Assembly (NCBI GenBank): GCA_012728025.1
Contig: JAAYFX010000210.1
Span: forward strand, 1 to 6,926
DNA from: Clostridiales bacterium
GTDB taxonomy: Bacteria; Bacillota; Clostridia; Oscillospirales; Oscillospiraceae
Direction: 5' to 3'
DNA length: 6,926 bases
Shown here: positions 1 through 4,787 of the stretch, piece after piece
Layout: every line of letters begins with the position of its first letter
How positions within the stretch are numbered: the first letter of the stretch is position 1
Position numbers and translations under genes: made by a program
Notes under the pieces: generated by a model
What the model saw: the letters and a program-made list of their open reading frames with translations, nothing else
Database searches by the model: none
What the model was told of the DNA's origin: nothing

Positions 1-198
1 AAAAACATCACCTGCTACCCCGGTTGTGAGGATATGATGGCAGGGGCCATTTGCCAAACTGATAAATCCGTAGTTAAGGCTAAGGGTCTTATAACCGCCC
101 GTGCCCCCGGTTCTGCTATTGAGTTTGGTCTTTCTCTGCTTTCCCATATAGCCGGAGAGGAAGTCGCCGAGGCCGTACGCTCAGAGCTTGTAATCTAA
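1..198 (+). CDS. DJ-1/PfpI family protein, C-terminal part (5' end outside window)
   Basis: This is the last 65 codons of a reading frame open from the first base and ending in TAA at 196-198. The translation contains ITCYPGCEDMM near the left edge and then ITARAPGSAIEFGLSLL, matching the C-terminal third of DJ-1/ThiJ/YajL proteins: the CYPG loop, then the R-x-P-G-[ST]-A-x-E-F helix start that packs on the active site. Family members are cytosolic proteins of about 180-190 residues, described as stress-protective glyoxalase or deglycase-like enzymes; which activity applies here cannot be told. The nucleophilic cysteine that defines the active site lies upstream of the window, so catalytic competence cannot be judged. 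The stop is 3 bp before the next start codon, so the two genes are probably co-transcribed. Family assignment is fairly secure; function is not. Confidence 0.8.
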   Translation, partial: KNITCYPGCEDMMAGAICQTDKSVVKAKGLITARAPGSAIEFGLSLLSHIAGEEVAEAVRSELVI

Positions 199-201
199 GC
201 C

Positions 202-759
202 ATGGATAAAAAGAGCCTGCGGACTGAAATAAGGCGGCGCATCAGCCTTTTAGACAGCTCGTATATAGAAGAAAGCAATAGCTCTATCTTTGAAAAGCTC
301 ATCTGCCTTCCGGAGTTTATCTCCGCTCCTAGAGTTTTTACCTATTGCAGCGTCTCCCGTGAGGTGGACACAAGAAAGCTTATAAATCACTGCTTTGAAA
401 TTGGAAAGTCTGTGGCCCTGCCCACAAATCTTTTTGAAGGAAATATGAGCTTTGCACTTATAAATAAATCTCCTGAGCATTTGCCTGCGGGTGTTCTTTC
501 CATACCCGAGCCTTTGCCTGATGCCGAGATTGTTTTCCCCCGTGAACATGACCTTATCATTGTGCCGGCTTTATGCTATGACCTTAACTGTTACAGGCTT
601 GGTCAGGGCGGCGGCTACTACGACCGCTTTCTTTCTAAATGCAACGCTTATTCCGTTGGTCTTTGCCGTGAGTTACTTTTGTTGGAGGAAGTTCCCACAG
701 ATAAGTTTGACCTTCCCACAAAATGCCTCATAACGGAAAAAAGAATTGCGAGACCTTAA
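202..759 (+). CDS. 5-formyltetrahydrofolate cyclo-ligase (5,10-methenyl-THF synthetase)
   Basis: The predicted cytosolic enzyme converts 5-formyl-tetrahydrofolate plus ATP to 5,10-methenyl-tetrahydrofolate, returning the inhibitory storage folate to the one-carbon pool. Its 185 residues are the usual family length. The hallmark motif RLGQGGGYYDRFL (residues 132-144) is the glycine-rich nucleotide loop. Other family landmarks are a basic N-terminal helix (KKSLRTEIRRR), REVDTRKLI at about 53-61, the SIPEP segment at 100-104 and VPALCYDLN at 121-129. The B. subtilis counterpart is YqgN. The ATG at 202 is the only upstream Met in frame and lies 3 bp after the preceding stop. No convincing Shine-Dalgarno is visible, so translation may be coupled to the DJ-1 gene. 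The last codons and the stop lie inside the left arm of a terminator hairpin. The next gene downstream is convergent, so this two-gene unit ends here. Confidence 0.95.
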   Translation: MDKKSLRTEIRRRISLLDSSYIEESNSSIFEKLICLPEFISAPRVFTYCSVSREVDTRKLINHCFEIGKSVALPTNLFEGNMSFALINKSPEHLPAGVLSIPEPLPDAEIVFPREHDLIIVPALCYDLNCYRLGQGGGYYDRFLSKCNAYSVGLCRELLLLEEVPTDKFDLPTKCLITEKRIARP

Positions 760-772
760 AAAGGTCCCGCAA
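746..772. terminator. Bidirectional terminator shared by the cyclo-ligase and Cys-rich peptide genes
   Basis: The arms TTGCG-A-GACCTT (746-757) and AAGGTC-C-CGCAA (761-772) pair over 11 bp with one A/C mismatch and an AAA loop. On the minus strand the hairpin is followed by ATTCTTTTTT, a good U-tract, so it should strongly terminate transcripts of the convergent Cys-rich gene. On the plus strand the T-run is weaker and displaced (AGTGGAGTTTTATTT). The left arm is also the final codons and part of the stop codon of the cyclo-ligase gene. Confidence 0.8.
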
Positions 773-865
773 AGTGGAGTTTTATTTCTATAATCTACGT
801 AACCGCCGAAAATCCTTGCACGTCTCAAGGACAGCCTTAGCTAAGCGCCGGTCACCAAATGTCCG
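773..865. other. Untranslated stretch downstream of the Cys-rich gene with small inverted repeats
   Basis: No open frame of interest was seen here. Transcribed on the minus strand, this is the 3' UTR of the Cys-rich gene. It holds a small stem-loop, TCCTTG/CAAGGA (813-818 with 826-831), the 10-base palindrome CTTAGCTAAG (836-845), and GGACA/TGTCC (829-833 with 860-864), which could close a larger stem around the palindrome. These overlap and cannot all form at once. I match them to no known RNA family. Confidence 0.35.
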
Positions 866-1018
866 CTAGCAGCAGTTGCTTCCGCAGCCGCAGCCACAGC
901 CGCTTCCGCAGCCACTTCCGCAGCCGTAGCCACTGCCCATGCCGCCGCAGCAGCAAGCAATCAGAAGGATAATAACAATAATCCAAATGCAGCCGTTGTT
1001 ACCACATCCACCAAACAT
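866..1018 (-). CDS. Tiny Cys/Gly-rich membrane-anchored peptide (50 aa)
   Basis: A complete 50-codon frame runs on the minus strand from ATG at 1016-1018 to TAG at 866-868. It has a strong ribosome binding site, AAAGGA, at 1027-1032 within GGAGAAAGGA, 8 nt before the ATG. The product begins MFGGCGNNGC, continues with a hydrophobic segment IWIIVIILLIA (11-21) that could be one short membrane helix, then CCCGG, and ends in a tail of G-C-G-S type repeats (28-50). It has 12 Cys and 16 Gly. Clostridial genomes carry many such short high-cysteine proteins, some annotated as 'chorion class high-cysteine' proteins, and the layout also recalls small Gly-rich spore-associated peptides of Bacilli. No function is established here; coat or envelope cross-linking, or metal binding, are possibilities only. 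A terminator lies downstream and a sigma-K-like promoter match upstream. The start, the binding site and the terminator together make it very likely a real gene. Confidence 0.82.
   Translation of the reverse strand: MFGGCGNNGCIWIIVIILLIACCCGGMGSGYGCGSGCGSGCGCGCGSNCC
877..930 (-). repeat. Imperfect 12-base/6-base tandem repeat coding for Gly-Cys-Gly-Ser units
   Basis: Plus-strand units of the form TCCGCAGCCACT, TCCGCAGCCGTA and TCCGCAGCCGCA recur through the 3' half of the Cys-rich gene. On the minus strand each encodes Cys-Gly-x-Gly variants. The repeat is internal to the gene, and its copy number could vary between strains through replication slippage. Confidence 0.6.
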
Positions 1019-1093
1019 TTGTTTTTTCCTTTCTCCGCGCATGATTTTTTGTTTTGCCCTGCACGGTGAGCAGGCTCATATCTAATCTTAGTT

Positions 1094-1123
1094 AAAGGCA
1101 GAGCTTTTTGCTCTTTCGCCTTT
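1094..1123. other. Stem-loop in the divergent promoter region
   Basis: AAAGGC-AGAGC (1094-1104) pairs with GCTCT-TTC-GCCTTT (1110-1123): 11 bp around a TTTTT loop with a 3-nt bulge on one side. If the minus-strand promoter match at 1129-1156 is real, this hairpin would sit at the extreme 5' end of the Cys-rich mRNA, where it could stabilise the message. On the plus strand it overlaps the expected -35 zone of the mltG promoter. Confidence 0.4.
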
Positions 1124-1134
1124 CGACCTATAAT
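1105..1134 (+). promoter_or_regulatory. Candidate housekeeping promoter of mltG
   Basis: A perfect TATAAT sits at 1129-1134, about 60 bp before the mltG start. The -35 box is poor: TTGCTC at 1108-1113 gives a short 15-bp spacer, and TTTTTG at 1105-1110 gives 18 bp. A small hairpin, CCGCT/AGCGG (1142-1155), would lie at the start of the transcript. The -10 match is good; the promoter as a whole is an inference. Confidence 0.45.
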
Positions 1135-1156
1135 ATGCCCGCCGCTCCCCAGCGGT
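1129..1156 (-). promoter_or_regulatory. Candidate sigma-K-type (late mother-cell) promoter of the Cys-rich gene
   Basis: Read on the minus strand, AC (1156-1155), a 17-base spacer and CATATTATA (1137-1129) match the published sigma-K consensus AC-N16/17-CATANNNTA at every defined position. Transcription would start near 1121 and give a leader of about 100 nt before the Cys-rich ATG. The same bases read the other way form the TATAAT of the mltG promoter. The match is only eight fixed positions, so chance cannot be excluded. Confidence 0.35.
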
Positions 1157-1193
1157 TACTGCTTTACGGAGCATCAATACATTAAGGAGTTCC

Positions 1194-2522
1194 ATGATGT
1201 CTGACAAAAACTTTAACAATGAAAGCCTCTCAAAACTTGCAAAGCAGGAGGAGCAGAAATTAAGGCAATCTGCGGCAAAGGATAATATGGCCCTTCGCCG
1301 TGCCCATGAGCTTGGAAATTCCCGCTCTGCCCAAAGCTACGGCAGGAGTGAGGATTATGATGACAAAATAAAATACGAAGCAAGAGACTATAAGCCTATA
1401 CGGGCAAGGCGGGACGGGAAAACCGGCTGCCTTGGCGGGCTTATGTATTTTATTTTCGTTGTAAGCATGAGCATAATTTTAGCCTGCCTTGGCTGGATGG
1501 CGGCAAGTGATGTGCTGGCGCTGAATAAGGGCGATATTACCGCAGAGGTTTATCTGCCCGAAACTGACTTCAAGGAAAAGGAACGGAACATCCTTGACGA
1601 GGACGGCAAAGCAATCGGAAAAGAAACTGTTTTAGCCGCCGATGCCAATAAAGTTGCCACCGCCTTAAAAGACGCCGGTATTATCCAATACAAAGCGCTT
1701 TTTATCTTATATTCCCAGTTTTCCAATGCGGACGAAAAAATTGACCCCGGCACATACGAGCTTAACACCCAGTATGACTACCGTGCCATTGTTAAAAAAA
1801 TGCAGTTCGGCAGTGACTCTCAGGTTAAAACCATGGTTTCCTTCCCTGAGGGCTTCACAAACTCCGATATATTCCTGCGCCTTGAGGAAAACAAGGTCTG
1901 CCGCTATGATGACCTTATGGAATGTGCCGCAAATTATGAATTTCCTTATAGCTTTTTAGAGGGCATCCCCTATGGAGAAACCTCTCGTCTTGAGGGCTTT
2001 CTGTTTCCAGATACCTATGAATTTTATCAAGGTATGACTGCCGATGCGGCCATAGATAAGTTTCTCCAGACCTTCCACTATAAGCTCACAGAGGAAATGC
2101 TGGAGCTTGCTTCAAGCCGTGGCTACTCCATGCGTCAGGTTGTAAATGTAGCCTCCATGATTGAAAAAGAGGCGGCAAACGACGAGGAGCGCAAGACAAT
2201 TGCGGGCGTTATCTATAACCGCTTGAACGCAAACATGGCCCTTGGTATAGATGCGACGATACAGTACATCCTGCCAGAGCGCAAGGAGCTTTTAACATGG
2301 GACGACCTTGAAATAGATAGTCCCTACAACACCTATAAAAACCTCGGCCTTCCCGCAGGGCCCATAGCAAATCCGGGTATCTCCTCTATTATGGCCGCCT
2401 TAAAACCGGAAAGTCATGGCTACTACTATTACGCCTTAGACGAGCAAAGCAACACCCACCGTTTCTTTACAAACGGCAATGACCATGCGGCCTTTGTAAA
2501 AACCCAAAGTTATGGACAATAA
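1194..2522 (+). CDS. mltG: Endolytic murein transglycosylase MltG (YceG-like)
   Basis: Membrane-anchored lytic transglycosylase that cuts nascent glycan strands and so helps set peptidoglycan chain length. Of 442 residues, the first 75 or so are charged and cytoplasmic, one membrane helix spans about 82-105 (MYFIFVVSMSIILACLGWM), and the rest is extracellular. Family motifs seen are LEGFLFPDTYEF (266-277), ASMIEKEA with Glu324 aligning with the catalytic Glu218 of E. coli MltG, YNRL (341-344), DATIQY (353-358), and SPYNTYKNLGLPAGPI leading into NPG. The length exceeds E. coli MltG because of the extended N-terminus, as is common in Firmicutes. The start is uncertain by one codon: AAGGAG (1184-1189) lies 4 nt from ATG 1194 and a more usual 7 nt from ATG 1197, so the product may begin MSDKN. 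The 3' end overlaps the U32 gene by 11 bp. Confidence 0.95.
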   Translation: MMSDKNFNNESLSKLAKQEEQKLRQSAAKDNMALRRAHELGNSRSAQSYGRSEDYDDKIKYEARDYKPIRARRDGKTGCLGGLMYFIFVVSMSIILACLGWMAASDVLALNKGDITAEVYLPETDFKEKERNILDEDGKAIGKETVLAADANKVATALKDAGIIQYKALFILYSQFSNADEKIDPGTYELNTQYDYRAIVKKMQFGSDSQVKTMVSFPEGFTNSDIFLRLEENKVCRYDDLMECAANYEFPYSFLEGIPYGETSRLEGFLFPDTYEFYQGMTADAAIDKFLQTFHYKLTEEMLELASSRGYSMRQVVNVASMIEKEAANDEERKTIAGVIYNRLNANMALGIDATIQYILPERKELLTWDDLEIDSPYNTYKNLGLPAGPIANPGISSIMAALKPESHGYYYYALDEQSNTHRFFTNGNDHAAFVKTQSYGQ

Positions 2523-3723
2523 AAAACCGGAGCTTTTAGCCCCCGCCGGAGATATGGAACGCCTTACAATGGCGCTCCATTACGGGGCTGATGCCGTTTA
2601 TCTTGCAGGCTCGGAATTCGGCATGAGGGCCTCGGCGGGAAACTTTGACGATGAGGGCTTAAGGCAGGCAATTTCCCTTTGCCATGAAAAAGGTGTTTTG
2701 GTTTATATCACCTGTAACACTCTGCCTCGTGAAGATGAAATGAAAAGGCTTCCCGCCTACCTTGAAACCTTAAACGATGCCGGAGCTGATGCTATCATAG
2801 CCTCGGATTTGGGCGTAATAAGTCTTGCAAAAAAATATGCGCCCTCGGCAGCCCTTCATATCAGCACCCAGATGGGCGTTGTTAACAGCGAAACCTGCAA
2901 AATGCTCTATGATATGGGCGCTTCCCGAGCAGTTTTGGCAAGGGAGCTTAGCCTTGCTGAAATTCAAAATATAAGAAAAAACTGCCCCCCAGAGCTTGAA
3001 CTTGAGGTTTTTATCCACGGTGCAATGTGTGTTTCCTTTTCCGGCCGCTGCCTTTTAAGTAATTACCTCACAGGGCGGGATGCCAATCGTGGCGAATGTG
3101 CCCAGCCTTGCCGCTGGAGATACTATCTGGTGGAGGAAAAGCGCTCTGGAGAATACCATGAGATAACAGAGGACGGCGGCACATATATAATGAACAGCCG
3201 AGATATGTGCATGATTGAGCATCTTCCGGAAATAATAGATGCCGGTGTTGCAAGCCTTAAAATCGAAGGCAGGATGAAATCTGCCTACTATGCCGCCGCT
3301 GTCACAAATGCCTATCGCCACGCCCTTGATGCCGCCATTGAAAAGCGCCCCTTGTCCCCAGTCTGGGTGGATGAAATGGAAAAAATCAGCCACCGCAGCT
3401 ATTGCACAGGCTTTTTCTTTGGGGACCCCAGTCAGCACTATTCAAGAAGCGACAGTATTTATTTTGCAAGTGCCGACGTCTGCGCAATTGTTGAAAGTTG
3501 TGACGAAATGGGAAATGCCATCTTAAGCCAGCGAAATAAGTTTTCAGTCGGAGACAGGCTGGAGCTTTTAACAAAGGATAAAGAGCCATTTTCTTTCGTT
3601 CTTGATGAAATGAAAAATGCCGAAGGCGAGAGTATAACTTCTGCTCCCCATCCTATGATGAAGCTTTCCATAAAGCTTCCCCTGCCCTGCTCACCATTAT
3701 CTCTATTGCGAAAGCCCCGCTAA
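2512..3723 (+). CDS. U32-family Fe-S protein (annotated as peptidase U32; TrhP/YrrO-like)
   Basis: Cytosolic protein of 403 residues. It opens with PELLAPAGDMERLTMALHYG, typical of the U32 TIM-barrel start, and carries the family signature around FIHGAMCVSFSGRC (167-180), then GECAQPC (194-200), NSRDMC (228-233) and SLKIEGRMKS (248-257). Cys173, Cys180, Cys196 (or Cys200) and Cys233 are spaced like the four [4Fe-4S] ligands of UbiU. Although named peptidases, characterised bacterial relatives YegQ (TrhP) of E. coli and YrrN/YrrO of B. subtilis serve prephenate-dependent 5-hydroxylation of tRNA U34. That is the likeliest role here, by family and by position after mltG. The O-methyltransferase gene (yrrM/trmR) and the second U32 gene of the Bacillus cluster are absent. 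The start overlaps mltG by 11 bp with no clear Shine-Dalgarno, suggesting translational coupling. The C-terminus (SPLSLLRKPR) looks complete. Confidence 0.88.
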   Translation: MDNKKPELLAPAGDMERLTMALHYGADAVYLAGSEFGMRASAGNFDDEGLRQAISLCHEKGVLVYITCNTLPREDEMKRLPAYLETLNDAGADAIIASDLGVISLAKKYAPSAALHISTQMGVVNSETCKMLYDMGASRAVLARELSLAEIQNIRKNCPPELELEVFIHGAMCVSFSGRCLLSNYLTGRDANRGECAQPCRWRYYLVEEKRSGEYHEITEDGGTYIMNSRDMCMIEHLPEIIDAGVASLKIEGRMKSAYYAAAVTNAYRHALDAAIEKRPLSPVWVDEMEKISHRSYCTGFFFGDPSQHYSRSDSIYFASADVCAIVESCDEMGNAILSQRNKFSVGDRLELLTKDKEPFSFVLDEMKNAEGESITSAPHPMMKLSIKLPLPCSPLSLLRKPR

Positions 3724-3727
3724 AACA

Positions 3728-3767
3728 AAAATAAGCCTCACGCAAAAAAATGCGTGGGGCTTATTTT
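3728..3767. terminator. Strong bidirectional terminator between U32 gene and amidase gene
   Basis: The core arms 3730-3744 and 3751-3765 pair over 15 bp with a single T-G wobble, extended to 17 bp by flanking A-T pairs, around an AAAAAA loop. The plus-strand 3' side gives TTATTTTAT, and the minus-strand side gives a TTTTTGTTTTA run. It lies 4 bp after the U32 stop and should end both the mltG-U32 transcript and the convergent holin-amidase transcript. Confidence 0.9.
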
Positions 3768-3773
3768 ATGCCG

Positions 3774-3842
3774 AAGGTAAAAGGACTTGTCTATCAAGCC
3801 TTGTGCTTAATGGAGAGAGTTTGGCAAATTCCTTTTAGCCTT
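3774..3842. repeat. Second inverted repeat with internal hairpin, function unknown
   Basis: AAGG-TAAAAGGA (3774-3785) is complementary to TCCTTTTA-G-CCTT (3830-3842), 12 bp with one bulged G. The arms enclose 44 bases that contain a small hairpin CTTG-TCTAT-CAAG (3786-3798). It sits between the terminator and the amidase stop codon and would be transcribed as the 3' UTR of the lysis cassette. It is not a simple terminator because no T-tract follows the right arm. A structured RNA or a dispersed intergenic repeat are both possible. Confidence 0.45.
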
Positions 3843-3851
3843 ACTTTATTT

Positions 3852-4487
3852 TTATGCGGGGTTTTCGTTTAAAAGCTTATTAAACCGCATAAGTATAAGG
3901 GCAAGCTCCTGACGGCTTAAGCTGTTGTGCCAGTTAAAATTTCCCTGTCCGTCACCAAGAAAAAGCCCACTTTCACAGGCCCATTCGGCAGCCTCTTTTG
4001 CCCATTCCTCAGGCTCTGTTTTTTCTTTTAAAAGCTCACCCCCTTGCTTTTCCTCTTTCATTGTAATAAGCTCAAAAGGAAAGTTTTTGCCGGGGCAGGC
4101 AGTGGCTCCAAAGTCTTTGTGCTGAGAGGTATTTATGTCAGGATAGCGGGATACTATGTCCGCCACAAGCTCTGCTCCTGCCTTTATCTGCTCCTTGCTC
4201 ATTTCCTCTATTTCAAAATTGCCCTCAAAGCATATGCCTATGGAGCAATGGTTCATGCCGCTGGTATGTCCCCCACGCATATTTTCCGGCCTTCCTCGAT
4301 ATATTTCACCACTTTTAGCCACAAAATAATGATAGGCTATGCCTGCCCAGCCTAGAGACAGATGGTAGGAATGTATGCCCTCTGCCGTTGCTTTAAGTGT
4401 AGCTGCATGATGCAATATAAGATGTGTTGTAAGGCTTCGTGGAGTAAGAGCATAGCTCCATCCGTAGTTTTTTTCAATTATCGTCAT
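3852..4487 (-). CDS. N-acetylmuramoyl-L-alanine amidase (endolysin type) with SLH-like C-terminal tail
   Basis: Zinc amidase of the Amidase_2/PGRP fold, expected to cut the bond between MurNAc and L-Ala of peptidoglycan. Of 211 residues, about 18-142 are the catalytic domain: LILHHAA gives ligand His26, IAYHYFV gives Tyr52 (equivalent of T7 lysozyme Tyr46), GIGICFEGNF-like SIGICFEGNF is the core strand, and SQHKDFGATACPG gives ligands His123 and Cys131. Thr129 stands where T7 lysozyme has Lys128, as in many PGRPs. A Lys/Glu-rich linker (143-158) leads to a single S-layer-homology-like repeat (about 160-206: EWAKEAAEWACESGLFLGD, then LSRQELALILMRF), probably for wall attachment. There is no signal peptide, so release would rely on the holin encoded just upstream, whose gene overlaps this one by 14 bp. 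The ribosome binding site is weak (GGGGG, about 8-9 nt before the ATG), again suggesting coupling. A former prophage endolysin is the simplest reading. Confidence 0.93.
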   Translation of the reverse strand: MTIIEKNYGWSYALTPRSLTTHLILHHAATLKATAEGIHSYHLSLGWAGIAYHYFVAKSGEIYRGRPENMRGGHTSGMNHCSIGICFEGNFEIEEMSKEQIKAGAELVADIVSRYPDINTSQHKDFGATACPGKNFPFELITMKEEKQGGELLKEKTEPEEWAKEAAEWACESGLFLGDGQGNFNWHNSLSRQELALILMRFNKLLNENPA

Positions 4488-4749
4488 TTTTTATAACCCC
4501 CATTTTCTTAAATATTTCGTGAGAGCCTGTGGCCGCAAGCCCCGAAACAATGCCCACAGCAAGAGCCGTCAGAACATCATCCGCGGGAAAATCCGGCATT
4601 ACACCAAGGCCAAACACCCCCATAATCCCTCCGCAGACTCCGCAAATAACGGGCAGCCATTTACCATCAAGCCTTGTTGCCTTTACAGCCTGAGCCACAA
4701 GATAGCTTACAACCGTTATAGCCGCCACCGAAACTATTCCACCGTTCAA
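4474..4749 (-). CDS. Phage-type holin, small three-helix protein (TTG start)
   Basis: A 91-residue membrane protein, predicted to form the holes that let the adjacent amidase reach the wall. Three hydrophobic segments are visible: about 4-22 (GIVSVAAITVVSYLVAQAV), 32-50 (LPVICGVCGGIMGVFGLGV) and 58-75 (VLTALAVGIVSGLAATG). They are separated by the short loop KATRLDGKW and by MPDFPADD, followed by a charged tail KKMGVIKNDDN. The pattern RLDGKWLPVI-(GG)-PADD-ALAVGIVSG resembles the small holins of Firmicutes phages, possibly the Hol44-like family (not verified). The start is set at TTG 4749 because a near-perfect GGAGGTGA (4762-4755) lies 5 nt upstream. The longer ATG at 4791 has no ribosome binding site, would add 14 poorly hydrophobic residues, and spans an inverted repeat. 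The stop overlaps the amidase start by 14 bp. Confidence 0.85.
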   Translation of the reverse strand: MNGGIVSVAAITVVSYLVAQAVKATRLDGKWLPVICGVCGGIMGVFGLGVMPDFPADDVLTALAVGIVSGLAATGSHEIFKKMGVIKNDDN

Positions 4750-4754
4750 AAAAG

Positions 4755-4762
4755 TCACCTCC
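4755..4762 (-). promoter_or_regulatory. Shine-Dalgarno that fixes the holin start at TTG
   Basis: GGAGGTGA on the minus strand matches the anti-Shine-Dalgarno of 16S rRNA over eight bases, with CTTTT between it and TTG 4749. This is the best ribosome binding site in the cassette and argues against the upstream ATG at 4791. Confidence 0.8.
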
Positions 4763-4770
4763 AAAAATAT

Positions 4771-4787
4771 CTCTCCATAATGGAGAG
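4771..4787. promoter_or_regulatory. Perfect 17-bp inverted repeat just upstream of the holin ribosome binding site
   Basis: CTCTCCAT, a central A, and ATGGAGAG form an uninterrupted palindrome 8 bp before the holin Shine-Dalgarno. The one-base centre suits a DNA operator bound by a dimer better than an RNA hairpin, which would need a loop. It could control the lysis cassette; no binding protein is recognisable. Confidence 0.45.

Noticed and set aside
877..930. Short repeats in the Cys-rich gene as a CRISPR-like or non-coding repeat array
   Set aside because: Units are 12 bases or less, without spacers, and are explained by Gly-Cys codon repetition within one reading frame.
3055..3438. 127-codon minus-strand open frame inside the U32 gene
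   Set aside because: It lies wholly antisense to a well-supported gene, its product resembles no family, and no ribosome binding site was evident.
3640..3723. Possible frameshift or truncation at the U32 C-terminus
   Set aside because: The end SIKLPLPCSPLSLLRKPR resembles normal family termini, and a terminator follows the stop by 4 bp.
3808..4787. Direct repeat TAATGGAGAG at 3808-3817 and 4778-4787 flanking the lysis cassette, possible attachment or target-site duplication
   Set aside because: A shared 10-mer is expected by chance many times in a window of this size, one copy is simply half of a palindrome, and no integrase or tRNA gene is present.
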